From Neonectria sp. B-13 (lineage: Eukaryota; Ascomycota; Sordariomycetes; Hypocreales; Nectriaceae), in contig NOKP01000044.1 of the NCBI GenBank assembly GCA_002682825.1, positions 125,291 to 189,290 on the forward strand: a stretch of DNA of 64,000 nt, given 5' to 3'. A program made the position numbers and the translations under genes. The notes beneath the pieces were generated by a model. That model was not told the DNA's origin. It saw only the letters and a list, made by a program, of their open reading frames with translations, and did no database searches. The first letter of the stretch is position 1; each line of letters opens with the position of its first letter. Below are positions 12,048 to 23,894 of the stretch, piece by piece.

Positions 12048-12590
12048 CTACCCGTCTGCTAGTACATCTGGATCCTTCTGTGCATCGTGAATAATGCTCT
12101 TCATCGAAGAATAGAGCTTAGGCTCAGGGCGCTTCCACCTTTGGTTGCTCGGGAACACTTCCCTTCGTAGCCGGTTGACCCATGGGGTCATTGGCCGGTA
12201 GTGTGACGTAAAGTGTTTGTCTGCCTTCTTAATAAAATCCTCCTCATCGGCAATTACGCCCTTTTTTCCTCAGCTAATTCATCGTCACTCTCAAAGTTCC
12301 AATTGTCAAATCCGGTTGGCCCAATATCTTTGCCGTTTGCGTTGTAGTGGATGCATATCCAGAACAACACCCAGAAGAATGACTCGAGATCGTGCATAAA
12401 GGTGTGCTGCTCGCCTAGAAGCGTTCCAATCGCCATGAATGCCCTCGTGCCGGTCTTGCCCTTTGCCCCCGGAGCACGATCACAGTCTTCTCTAATGGCG
12501 AGGTCAAGGTCAATCAAGAATGCCGACCAAGATGGGTTGTCCCGATCCTCATTAATCATGAGGCCGATCCATCTTCACAGGAAGGCTTTC
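12048..12590 (-). pseudogene. FunK1 fungal-type kinase, C-terminal fragment with frameshift
   Basis: The minus strand carries the end of a FunK1 (PF17667-type) kinase: GLMINEDRDNPSWSAFLIDL, then GKTGTRAFMAIGTLLGEQHT and FMHDLESFFWVLFWICIHYN, then after a shift DEEDFIKKADKHFTSHYRPM and a tail ending ...KDPDVLADG at TAG 12048-12050. The two halves are in frames one base apart, and the break falls at a run of six T on the plus strand (12262-12267), a slip-prone site. Nothing upstream of about 12590 resembles the kinase N-lobe, including the catalytic loop, so the gene is truncated as well as frameshifted. An assembly indel could explain the shift but not the missing N-terminal half. Confidence 0.8.
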
Positions 12591-13266
12591 TATCGCGGGA
12601 AATTGCTGCAGACAGTGCCACAGCCGGTGGCCGCGGGTAGGGGACTAGTTGTCTGCATGATGGTTAGCTGGCAACGTGAATGGCTGGCACCCTGGAAGGC
12701 TTTTCCGCTGCCCCAATGTGGAACCCGTGGCTCGATCCCTCCAAGACCCAGTCGAAGCTCTTGCAGCCCCCGACATCCTCCAACTCTTATTGTTGGCCAG
12801 GATCCTGGTGCTGTAAATAGGGGGTACTCGTCAACTCTTCAATATGGATACGGGTGTTACTGGTTTCCGGGTTCAAAGGCTTTGTGAAGTTGACGAGAAA
12901 ATTTTGGGAATCCATAGAGGCATCATACAGTGAGTTAAACTTGGGTACAAATAGCATGTTTAAATAAACCGGACCTAAATAGAGAATAATCCATCCATCC
13001 TAGGTCATCACTCTCTTGCCCGATATGTACGAGTACGAATTGTTCGAGTAGGAGCCACTGGGCCTCCTAAACACAAGTCTTGATACCACCCCTTGCCGTT
13101 CTCTGAATGCCATCTATAGAAAACCCACTCGACGGCAAGGGTGAAGTTTGAATCTGGGCCTTTCAGAGTCCCTCTTTCAGTGTGGAAAAAGACCTATAAT
13201 ACGCAACAGTCAACTCGAATCATGGCCACTGGTAATTGCATCCTTCAAGCGGTGTTGCAGGCTGGC
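12591..13266. other. Intergenic region, nothing identified
   Basis: No coding frame of substance. It lies downstream of the kinase-ankyrin gene, whose 3' UTR probably extends into it. Confidence 0.4.
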
Positions 13267-16200
13267 TCATGCAGCAGACTGGGCTGGCGGATTCAGAAGA
13301 TTGCTACACTCGTTCCTCGCAGCCACCTCCTTCTTGCCAGGCCGGGCATTCTCTTCAATGGTAGACAACCCATTCCTCTGTATTCCAAGTGCCAAAGCAG
13401 CGGCTGTCGCACCTTGGACACCTAGACTCGGTACGTCGCTGCGGGCACCATGATCGAGAAGCAACCTCACTGCGGCCTCATTCCCCGCGAGAACGGCCAG
13501 GTGCATGGCCGTCAGTCCCATACTCTGCTCAGCGGCGTTGAGTTGCTCCGAATCACCAAACTGCCTTAGCAGCTCGTTCAATATCTCGCGGTTCGCTCCC
13601 CAATCGACGTCGGCCCAGTCCAGCTGAGCCGCCTTGGTGGCATCCGTCCCGCGGAACTCGGCGTCGATGTGAGCGGCTGCAGCTCGATGGAGCGCCGTCC
13701 ATTGCCGCGTTGGCTCTACAATAAAGTGTAGGCCGTCGCCCGTTGATGTGCTGCCGAGAAGATGGCGGAGACGGGCAATGGAGTTGCGTGCGTTGGAGGA
13801 GATGACATGGCCGAGGATGGTCGTCGGGTTTGTCAAGGTGAGGTAGCCGCTGCTGAGGGTGGTGAAGTTGACGTCGGCGCCCAGCGATACGAAGCTGTCG
13901 GCGAGCTGGAAGGCATCGTTTTGCACCGCCATAAGCAACGGAGATTCTGTAGTGAGGAAGTGGTCTGGGAAGCCGTCCAAGGGGACGCCGTGATCGACAA
14001 GTGGTTGGACCAGCCGCGCATCATTTAGCCCTGTGTAGGCCAACACATGGAGAGCCGTCCACGTTGAATCTTGCCCACTGAATGCATTCTTACAAGTTCC
14101 TGTGGCGTCTGCTCCATGCTCAAGCAGAAGATTGACCAGTGTGGGCCGATTCCATCGAACTGCCTCCAGTAATGGCGTTCGCATGTCAACGCCGCACGCG
14201 CGATTGATATCGGTCGCTTTGAACGCACCAATGCCCTGGGATTGAAGAACTCCTTCAGTATAGTCTGCACTAGCTTTCATAGTTTCGACTCCGTGCTTAA
14301 GCAGATACTCAACCAATTCATCTCGAGCCAGCGAGACGGCGAAATAGAGAAGCGACTGGTTGAATCCGCCGTACCCTTGAGGAAACGCAGCCTTATTAGT
14401 CCTGGGCAACAAACACTTGAACGTCGATTCCATCGCCTGTTGATACTTCGTCCCATGATACAGGATCATGTCAAACAGGCCGCTGCCGAAAACGGCTTGC
14501 TCGAGGAGGCCCGTCACCTGGAAGCTGCTCTGCTCCGCTTCCCCTCGTTCGACGCTGTACTGCTCCATGGCGCGAATCATCAGCTCCAGACACTCGGAAC
14601 GAAGCTGCGACGCGGCAATCCTTAGCGCGCTGTTTGCTCGAGGCCACGATGTGTTGCATATCCTCGGGTCCGCCGTGTTAGACAGCAAGAATTTCACAAT
14701 GTGGGGGCGGTCACAGTGAGTCGCTGGTTCGCACGTTAGCTTCTGTGATACTCCTAAACTCCCGAATCAAAGAGTCTTCCAGTGCAGACAAGAGGCGAGG
14801 AAGGAAAGTGCCATGGGAAACACTCACCCCATCCGATAGGGTGACCTTCCGGCAGCCGATCGGGAACCATCGACGCCGGAAAGTCCGTTTGGTAGGCTAT
14901 CATGGTTGTCGTCCTCGCGTTTGCATCCGCGCCGGCTTGGATCAGTGCTGGGCCAACTCTTTCCACCTCTTCGTTATCAAAGGATATTAACCAGTGAAGC
15001 GGAGACTCTCCATTCCGTGCTCCTACCGATGCGATTGCTCCATGCGACGTGAGCCACAAGACCGTACCAGTTTGGCCGGCGCGACATGCGCAAAGAAGCG
15101 GCGTCTCGCCCTGGTCATTGAGTTGATTGACCTCAAGCTGGGGGAATCGATTGAGCAGAGCCTCGATCGCTTCCGTTTTGCCGCAACTTGCGGCCATGTG
15201 GAGGATGCGGTCGCCTCTGTTGTTGACCGTGTAATCGGCGATGCGATCCAATCGAGAGAAATTCTCGAGCAAGATGGGAATGTTTCCAAAAGTCATCATC
15301 CACATTCCGAACCTGTGTCCGTGAAGCAATTCTCTTTCGGAAAAGAAATTTGCGCCTGTGCCTGCGAGGCCGTTGCGAATTATTTTCTTCGTTTCCTCGT
15401 ATTCCTCCTTGGAGACCGTCGCGAGATCTTCGAGAGCAGTTCTTGAACCACGCAGAGCCATTGACTTGAGTGATTTGACTACGCCCTCTGGATCGTCAAA
15501 TGTGCTCCCAATGGCACGCGCGATTCGGTACCCGTACGCCGTCAGCAGTGGATATTTCATGCCCCAAGCGAGGAAGAGCCACTTGGTTGCGTGCGATGTG
15601 TCCTTGTCTACGCCGTATCCATTGATGTAAAGAACCGTGAGAAGAAAAGCCTCCGGCAGGTTTATCATATTCTCTTTAGCGTTCGCCTCGACTCTCTGGA
15701 CGTATATCGTTGTCAGATACTTTTGAACAGAGGGGTCCATCTGCGTCCAGTGATGCCACGAAAACTCATGTTGCTATGCGACATAAGTTTCAGCGTATTC
15801 GATGGGTAAGCAAATCATGACCTACATTCAGGTTCGAATTCAACACTTTGCCCGGCTTCGCACTGGGTCGGTCAGCTTCTTACAATGTGGCGTAGAGTAG
15901 TGATTTGAGTACCTTTCTTCAGTAAATGAACCATTGTGGCCAAGGGCGACCATGATTTGGCAAAGGTCCCTTCTGGATGGCTCATTCGATAACCCAATTG
16001 TCACAGCTTTTTGCATCGCGGAGTAAAAGTCAAGACGTTGAACAACTGCGATGAATTGTTGCATCATCGGCTCCACCGCCTGAAAAGCCATGGTTGGAAT
16101 GGCACGTAGCATCTTTTCAGTCTCGTCAATGATAACTGCAGTGTCGCCGACCTGTACGTTGTTCGGTTGAAATCGCTGCTGTACAGATTGGAAAAGCTTT

Positions 16201-17279
16201 TGAAATTCCAGGAGGTCGCCAGGAGAGTACATAAATACTTTCATGTACCAAGCCGAAAGATCTGTCTGGGCAACCAGTTCTCCGGCTTCTTTCATTCTCT
16301 CCGCCTCGGCATAGAATTCTTCGCCTTGCTTGGAGGGATCCACGAGGAGCTTGAAGATGTTGCGACCGTGCGCATATGTGCACCAGATGAGGAGGGATAG
16401 TGTGTATATGTCCGTATACTTCGCTTCCGATACCTTGACTGGTGTCTTCGCCTCGGGGGCCTTCCACGGCCGGGTTCCTCCCAGCGAGAGGCTGTTCTTT
16501 TTAGCATCCATAACCCGGGAGTAGCCAAAGTCACTCAGTTTGGCCCTGTACTTGTGCTCCTCATGGGGAAATATCAAGACATTCTCTGCCTTGATGTCGC
16601 CGTGGACAATGCCGCACGAATGAAGCATATGAAGACCTTGGCAGATGTCAAGACAGAGCCGGCGCCGCGACTCTATGCCGAGATACTCTCGCTCTTGCAG
16701 TTGCGAGAGGCTCCCGCACTCCGCAAATTCCACAATGAGGACCGGCAGCTTCTGCGAGGAATTAAACGGATTTGCGCCCCACGCCAATCCAAGAAAGTCG
16801 ACGATATTCGGGTGTTGCAGGATCGGCTGATGGGCTGAGAGATAGAGCTCCGTGATTGCCGCGTCAATGGCGTGCCGGGACGTGTGAGTGGCTTCGCCTT
16901 TGTCCGAAAACTCGATGGTGGCCACCTTGTAGGCGACTACGCTCGGTAGCTTGCGTCTGTCTTCTATCTCGATCGACCAACCATCGAGGTCTGTACGCGA
17001 CTTCAGGAGCTTCTGGGGCGGGATGCGACGTCGATACACGGAAAAGGTTGCCCCCCGGCCGGTAAAGGAAGCGCTGTCCACGGCTTGGGCATTCGAAAAC
17101 GCCGGCGGAACTGATAATCTCAATGCATCTTCGGCCAAGAAGGCTTGGTAGGCAAAGTCCAAAGCGGTCGGGATGAAGCGCGCGTCGTCCAGAGTTGAAG
17201 GGTCGCATGGTTCCAAGGTGGTAGGATCAGTGGTGCCTCCCCCGAAAGATGTCAGACTTCTTCCCGACGAGGAGTCCAT
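13267..17279 (-). CDS. Protein kinase with Sel1-like linker and ankyrin repeats
   Basis: Proposed exons 17279-15864, 15773-14828 and 14723-13267 encode about 1,272 residues. Residues about 70-330 form a kinase: Gly-rich GRGATFSVY, VAYK lysine, catalytic HGDIKAENVL (HGD in place of HRD), DFGYSR and KAPEA, so catalysis looks possible. A helical linker with a Sel1-like repeat (AFLLTVLYINGYGVDKD) follows, then ankyrin repeats such as DRILHMAASCGKTEAIEALL and GLTAMHLAVLAGNEAAVRLL. The second intron (14827-14724, GTGAGT...CCAG) joins IGW-A-THCDRPHIVKFL convincingly. The first intron is weaker: donor CCA|GTGCGA with acceptor CATAG is the frame-consistent choice. Otherwise the kinase (stop at 15840) and ankyrin parts would be separate genes. 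It is divergent to the HeLo-pseudokinase gene 446 bp away. A role in sensing and signalling is inferred from the architecture, which resembles animal RIPK4 or ANKK1. Confidence 0.8.
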
Positions 17280-17725
17280 TTCGCTCCAAGAAATCAGTAG
17301 CTAGATGATAGAAGTCCAAGCTACCCACTCAAAACATCGAGGAGGAGTGTGGTAGCTACTAGTATTACGATCATGCGGGGAACATCGAGGAGTGAATCCC
17401 CCGCATTAACAACGATCCTACTTAGGCATGCATCACCGCCAAGCACATATCGCTTATCTACTATCTACCGATTTCCAGCTGAGCGCCTAAACGGTCAGAG
17501 AGACCAATACATGAGCAGCTGGAGATCCAAATATCGGATAATTGCATTGTCATGCATGTGATCCCAGGCACCCAAGGTAGGATCTTGCCTGGTTGATCAG
17601 CCATCATCCACAATCAATCATACATCATCATTTTGTGGACACGCGCCGTCCGACAAGATCGAGACCAGGTTTTCCAACAAATATATATAGAGCTGAGAAA
17701 CTTCGACGCGTGTTGCACATCTACA
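17280..17725. promoter_or_regulatory. Shared promoter of kinase-ankyrin and HeLo-pseudokinase genes
   Basis: 446 bp between two divergent start codons, so both genes probably share control elements. A TATA-like run atatatatag at 17681-17690 lies about 40 bp upstream of the plus-strand ATG. No specific regulator site is assigned. Confidence 0.6.
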
Positions 17726-19440
17726 ATGGACCCCGGAACAGCTTTAGCTGTGGTGTCGCTCTCTTTCGACCTTTTTGCCGGTTGCGTCAGAGGGTTCGTG
17801 TTAATATCTGACGCGCGAAATATCGGAAAGGATGCAGCCCTCGAACGAACGAAGCTCTTGCTTCAAGAGTATCGACTCATTGAGTGGGCTAGGGCAATCG
17901 GCCTTGACTCTCCCAAAGACGATGAACCGCCAGGACCAAATAAGCATCCTGCCGCTCTCGTTCTACTCCAGCTAGAGCAGCTTCTCTCTTCCACCGAGGC
18001 ATTGAAAAAGCGCTACAGGATGGAACTCGTGTCTCCACCGGATGGCTCTGATGAGTTGGTCCTTTCCGAAACGACGGTCACCCCGGATACCTCGGCTTCG
18101 TCGATTCTCTCAAACATTGTGTCATCCGAGACTCGCAAGGGCATCCTCGAGCGCGCATCCAAACTTGGTACGGCGAATCGGCTCCCAAAGCGTCTCTGGT
18201 GGGCTGCCGTCGACAAGAAAAAGTACGCCGAGTTGGTGAAAGATGTGACAGGTCTTGTCGATGGGCTTTGGTCTCTCTTGGACATTTCTCACCGAGTCCA
18301 GACGTCTCGCGCTGTCAACCAGACGCTGCAGCTCGCGATCCAGACTAGTGAAGATGTCAAGGGGCTTCAGGATCTCCAGAAATCTCTCCAAGACTCGGCC
18401 GCAGTTGCTGACATGCAAAACGGCCTCGCTGCGTCGGCAGGCCTGAAGGCGCAGCATATTTTGCTCACATCACGTAATTATCATGCCCAACACACGGCGC
18501 ACCTGATGATAGGACTGACCATAGAGTACCAGCACGACTTCCAACGGTTTTGGACCCTTCCCAGCTGACTGGCGTTCAAATGATCTCATCGACCATCGGA
18601 TTGGCCTTGTACCATGGGAACACCGTGCTGATAGAAGAGAAGCGCGTACAGCCGAATATGAAAGCGAAACTTAAATCACGTGTTGAATCCCTCGTGCATC
18701 TACTCTCTCAGCCTCCCACGCCTTCCTTTCAGACATTCCCTTGCCTAGGATACACTGAGGAACAAGGGGGCTTCCGGGTGGTCTTTCGTTACCCTTCCAG
18801 CACCGAGCAGCCTGTCTCCCTGCTCAGTGTATTATCGAGATCCAGCGGACCACTACCAGATGTTGGCACACGACTTCGTATAGCCGTGCAGGTGTGCCAG
18901 ACGCTCCTCAGCTTCCATACTGCCGGCTGGCTCCATAAAGACGTGCGGTCTGAGAACATTCTCCTCATCTCTCCGCCCTCTGACTCGTCCATTGACAGCC
19001 TGGGTCGACCTTATCTCTGCGGCTTCTCCTTCGCGCGACAAGGTTCGCCAACTGAAATCAGCGAACAGCCGTCTGCCGACCTCTCGCGAGACATTTATCG
19101 GCATGCCAAGGCTCTCGGAGAGCCTTCGGAGAGCTTCGAACGCTACATGGATGCATACTCTCTCGGCTGTGTTCTGATCGAGATCGCAGAATGGACGCCT
19201 CTTCGAAAAGTCATGAAGAAACGCATTGACACCAGCGATGGCGTCGGCGTGAAATTGACCGATGTTGCATTACTTTCACAGTGGATGCATGGTCGATATA
19301 TTAGCGAAAGAGTCGCAGCATTTCGGCTCGGGGTTGCGTTCATGAAGATGCTTGCTCTATGCATTCCAGCGGGAGATGAAACCCCGGATTTGGCTGACTT
19401 CTACTCTGCACTTGAAGGCATGGCCGCTTGTGAGATTTAA
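17726..19440 (+). CDS. HeLo-domain pseudokinase (MLKL-like architecture)
   Basis: Exon 17726-18473 joins exon 18527-19440 (or 18533, same frame) to give 553 (or 551) residues. The intron starts GTAATT, has an ACTGAC branch and ends in GAG or CCAG. Residues 1 to about 110 fit the HeLo pattern of HET-S: FDLFAGCVRGFVLISDARN, GKDAALERTKLLLQEYRLIE, then W-A-R-A-I-G. A helical middle follows. A kinase-like domain starts at about residue 290, with a loop LHKDVRSENILL. The DFG position reads CGFSFARQ, losing the magnesium-binding Asp, and no clear Gly-rich loop is seen, so it is probably a pseudokinase. HeLo is the pore-forming bundle of fungal cell-death effectors and is related to MLKL's four-helix bundle. 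Action at the plasma membrane, gated by the pseudokinase, is inferred. It is divergent to the kinase-ankyrin gene. Confidence 0.85.
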
Positions 19441-21862
19441 TTGGACTTCCGGGTTCAGCCATCTTTAACCCATACAGATCAAGGATTTCACACTTATAGG
19501 ATGTGACATTTGTGATGGCCTAGAGGTGTGACGTTTTTGCATTTCTAAGGGATAAATACGGGGTTTATGTTGGCAGGGGAAGAGGGAGATGGCCTGAACG
19601 AAGTGTCGGTCACGATCGTAGACAGTACCAACATGAAAGCATTGGGTGTTGAATATCCTAAAATTGCGGGGGGGGGGGGGATGTGTTATTTTGACCTCGT
19701 GCCAGCAGCAACTTGCCTCTTGATGGAGCAGATAGTCTTTACCTAAGTAAGGAGGATAATACTGTCATAGTCGAGCCTGACCTCAGACCTTCTTACACCT
19801 GCTAGCATCAAAGCCGAGGCAACTGACCTGTCTGACCTATCAGACAAGGAAAAGGACAATTATAAGAGTATTGGTATTATAATAAGGTCCGGATCCATAA
19901 GAAACGCCGGAAAGCTCTGTATTATAGAATCGTTGATTAATCTTCCATATTCTGTCTTGGGACTTGGTTACCGGTATTATTTTGCCCTACTTGAGACTTC
20001 ACTCATTGGTCCTTGCCCTTGACTACAACCCCGCTCTTCTTTTTTTGAACACTGCGATGGACGGATGCAAGTACCCCCAGTAGCTTTCTATTCTGAGTTA
20101 GTAATCCGGTCAGACTCGTTGAGTAGAGCTTTAAGGAGCGAGCTCTGCATGTTGCGCGGAAAGAAGACTCAACAAAGGAAAGGCAAGTTTGAACTTGACG
20201 ACCACTGCTTTTAGTGGGTAGGGTGATGTCAAACTGCAACGGAGTGATTGTGTGTTAATGCACCAGTGCCCTTGTAGGAAAAAGCAGGAGGAAGTCAAAG
20301 CTGAGATTTACGAACTCAACTAGAACTTAATCCTTAACTTCAAGAGTTTGAACGAGGCAAGGGGGTTCGAAGCAGGATCGATTTGATGTAGATACTGATT
20401 AGTTAGAGAAAGGCCGACCTCTCTTTCAGCCATGACTGACAACGGGTTCATAAGGAGCGCTTCTTGGAACAAGGCACTGCCGTCTCCATCTCCGTGGGCG
20501 CTATAGAGGGATCCGAGTTAGCCAACCTCAGCTCGAAGACATAACTATGGCGCCTTGCTAAAAGATTGAAGCCATCTGAACAATACCTTTTTTATTTGCA
20601 GCGTCTGTCTTGATCTATTCATGTGGGACAAGCCCGGTAGGACAAACGCGGTAGGACAGCCTGATAAGAGGGCCTACTAAATTTGTAATAGCTAACAAGC
20701 GTGTAGAAATGTTACTTTTCTTCTTACAGCAACCTCGTGGACTTACATCCCAACTTATCAAGATATCAAGATATAGTTATTCGAACGCCTGGAGGTACTA
20801 CACAGCTACTATGAGCAGTACTGGTCATGAACGATTTTGGCATGACCAATTTATCTTCGAACTTAAAGCAGATCCGTGTTTCATCCTCACACGAAACAAG
20901 GGTAGGAAATGTAGGTTGAAGCTGTTGGAATTTTTTAATATAAATCTTCTTAGATGAGATTGCGCTCATCGATGCTTATGCTCGCGTTTTGTTTCATCCA
21001 GCATGTTAGGCAAACCCTGGTAATTGCTAGACTACATCCGCCAAGAGGTTCAGGGTAGGTCCCTTTTCCTTACCACGCACACTGAACGTGACAGAACGGA
21101 CTGACTGGAGCTTACCACTTCAAACTCGGGACAATGAGCGGTTCACATGAATGCGGCTTCGTAATGCCTCGACCAACTATCAACTCCATTATCTGCTGGT
21201 TGATCTGCCGACAGTGCTTAGGCTGAGGATAAATTAGAGAGTGCTGAAATGAGAGTTTGATCTGAGCCGATGCAGTGTTGCGCGCGCACGAAAGGGCTAG
21301 ATGGTTCACTTCTTTTCATTGGAAGTTCCTATTGGCTCCATCGTATGAACAGGCTGACTTGCACTGAGATCTTCACTAGCGCAGACACCATGCAGTCTCG
21401 ATTTCGGCGGGGCAAACGAGAGGGAAAGCGGCTGTTGCACGGAACAGACCCAGCTCTCGACTTGGGATTTGTTGGCGAGAATCGCGCCCTGACCAGGGCT
21501 CCAGGAGATTACCACCAACCAACAGTAGAATGGACAGCCTGTCGAATGGGAGGACTCAGAGGAGCATAATTCTCCACCGAAAATAGAGCTCCCGGTTCGA
21601 GATCCGGCTGGGGCGCTAGGGTTCCATGTCGTATTTATTAAGCTTGTTCCCCAGAAGCTATCCCAAAGCGGCCACTGTATGCGCCGACCTAGACTAGGCG
21701 TCGATACTTATCAATGCAACATGATGAGAATAGGAAGCTGGATTGCACTTTGGTCCCCTGTCAGCCTTCATATTAGAAGGGCGCAGTTCCCCCGACTTGT
21801 CCGGTTCTCTCCAGTCTCAAGCTCACCTCGGAACTTCACCATCACCCGTAGGCACCTTCATC
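19441..21862. other. Long intergenic region with G13 tract, nothing coding identified
   Basis: No gene supported. 19668-19680 is an uninterrupted run of 13 G. Around 19,840-20,000 a short stretch reads like weak retroelement-type protein but with stops, too poor to call. Frames at 20709-20957, 21270-21569 and 21679-22098 are short or shadows of the amidohydrolase. The last 150 bp are the amidohydrolase leader. Confidence 0.45.
19668..19680. repeat. Homopolymer tract of 13 G
   Basis: Thirteen consecutive G residues. Such tracts are unstable and error-prone in sequencing; the length here may be approximate. Confidence 0.9.
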
Positions 21863-23894
21863 ATGGCACGCGGTTCTATGCTTCTCTGGGTCGGCGCCGT
21901 TGTGGCTGCCCTGTCTCCGTTGACAGCAGCTTACGGATACGGGTCCGCAGACGTCGTGTTCCACAATGGCAGCATCTACACCATGAAGACATCCTCCTCA
22001 ACGCCCTCCAAGGTCGGGGCCATGGCCGTCAAAGGCGGCAAGATTACCTACGTCGGCTCCGAAAAGAACATCAAGGCCTACATCGGCAAGAAGACTAAGG
22101 TCGTCAATCTCGAGGGCCGCATGGCCATGCCCGGCCTCGTCGATTCACACATGCACGTCTTGTCTGGCGGCCTGTACCTCCTCAAGTGCGACCTCAGCTA
22201 CCAGGCGCTAGGTCTTGAGGATGTCATCAAGCATATCCAGGGCTGCATCGAAGGAGAGACCGGCAAGGGCGACAGTGACTGGGTTGAGGTTGTCAACATG
22301 GACTATCCCAGTCTTGTTGCAAAGAGCGGCGACGTAGGAAAAGCCCAGCTTGACAAGATCAACACCAAACGCCCCGTCATCATCCGATCCAGCGATTACC
22401 ACACCATCCTCGCCAACTCTCGCGCACTGGAGCTCTCCGACATCACGGCCGCTACCCCTGACCCATCTGACGGTAAGATCGGCCGTCTTCCCGGAAGCAA
22501 GGAGCCTTCTGGCGTTCTTCAAGACGGCGCTTCCAGCCTCCTGGCAGGACCACCCAGCCCCTCAGACGAAGAGAACCTGGAAGCCGGCCGCGCTGCTCTC
22601 AAGCTTCTGCGAGAGGCTGGCATCACCGCCTTCCAAGACGCTGCTGCTGGCGAGGGCCATCAAACTGTCTTCGATACTATCAAGAAGGAAGGTGGGCTGA
22701 CCTCGCGTGCTTACTTCGACTACCGCATCGAGGCCCCTAGTTCCTTGAACAAGGTCTCTGCTCTGGTCAAAGACGTCGTCGCCAAGATTGGCCTTCTGAA
22801 CGATAGCGCCAAGCTAGGCCCAAAGCCGACTCTGAAGTGGCAGGCTATCAAGGCCTTCATCGACGGCGTCATTACGTATCCGTCAAACACTGCCGCCCTC
22901 ATCGAGCCTTACTGGGCCCCTGTCAACGGATCCGACGACAAGTGGGCTCCCGACCCAGACTCCCTGAACGACCCGTACTGGAAGCCTGAGATCCTCACCA
23001 AGACTCTGGAGCTGCTGTTTCTGGCTGGCGTCGACGCTCAACTGCATGTCGATGGCGATCTCGCCGTCCGCATCGGTCTCAACGCCGCCGAGTCGTTCCG
23101 CAAGAAGTATCCTCGTCGAAACTTCAAGCTGGGTCTCGCCCACGATGAGCTCTCCCACCAGAAGGACTGGGCGCGGTTTGCCAAGCTGGGTGTTGACCCC
23201 ATCGTCAGTTACCAGTGGTCGCAGCTCAGTTCCTTCTATCTCCCGGATACTTTCCAGTCCCTCGCTGAGTATCGACACCGCAACCTTCAAGCGTGGGCCA
23301 AGTTCGAGGCTGCCGGCCGCGACCTCATCTACGGCAGCGACTGGCCGGTAAGTGACGACTCTCTTCGCATGTGACGTTCCGCTGTACTGACGATACTAGA
23401 TCGACCCCCTTGACGAGTTTCTCGCCCTGAAGGTTGCTGTCACCCGCTCCGGTGACCCCAAGAACCCGAACTCGCCGGCGTCACAAGGGCCTCCCTACGA
23501 TGGCGTCTTCCCCGGCAGTGGAATCTCTCGCGAGTCAGCTCTTCGCTCCATCACCATCAACGGCGCCCGTTTCCTCCGCGCGGACAAGGAGATCGGCTCT
23601 CTCGAGGTCGGCAAGCTCGCCGACGTCATCATCCTGGAGAAGAACTTCTTCAAGGTGCCCGACGAGGCACTTGGCCGCACGCGCGTTCTGCTCACCATGG
23701 TTGGCGGCGAGGTGGTCTATGTGGCCGATGGCCAGAAATTCGGTGTCAAAGCCAAATTCCCCAACTCCGACAAGACCAGTTCGAAGCTCGCTCGTCGCAC
23801 CATCGGCGGATTTGGAGCCCAGGGGCTTTCTGAGGAGGCCAAAGCTGCTGCATTGAAGCTGAGGAAGAGGGGCGAGTGTGTGCACAAGCATTAA
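21863..23894 (+). CDS. Secreted amidohydrolase family 3 (YtcJ-like) protein
   Basis: Exons 21863-23347 and 23400-23894 flank a 52-nt intron (GTAAGTG...ACTAG), giving 659 residues. The splice falls inside the conserved YGSDWP|IDP motif and restores it. A signal peptide (MARGSMLLWVGAVVAALSPL) precedes the Amidohydro_3 N-terminus ADVVFHNGSIYTM. Metal-binding residues seen are H-M-H in PGLVDSHMHVLSGG, conserved His in AQLHVDGDLAVR and GLAHDELSHQ, and Asp in GSDWPIDP. The C-terminal INGARFLRADKEIGSLEVGK and LADVIILE are typical. The family hydrolyses C-N bonds of amides or cyclic compounds; the substrate is unknown. The secretion signal is less common than in bacterial homologues and points to extracellular or vacuolar use. 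I chose the ATG at 21863 because the longer frame from 21743 would bury the signal peptide. Confidence 0.9.

Noticed and set aside
12655..12760. A-box-like tggttagctgg followed by ggctcgatccc
   Set aside because: The T-stem bases do not pair and the acceptor ends are not complementary, so no tRNA.
19800..20000. Possible retroelement gag-like words
   Set aside because: Only short scattered similarity with stops; not enough to call an element.
21590..21625. tRNA-like B-box ggttcgagatcc
   Set aside because: One base too long for a T-loop, no matching A-box or acceptor stem upstream, and no cloverleaf can be drawn.
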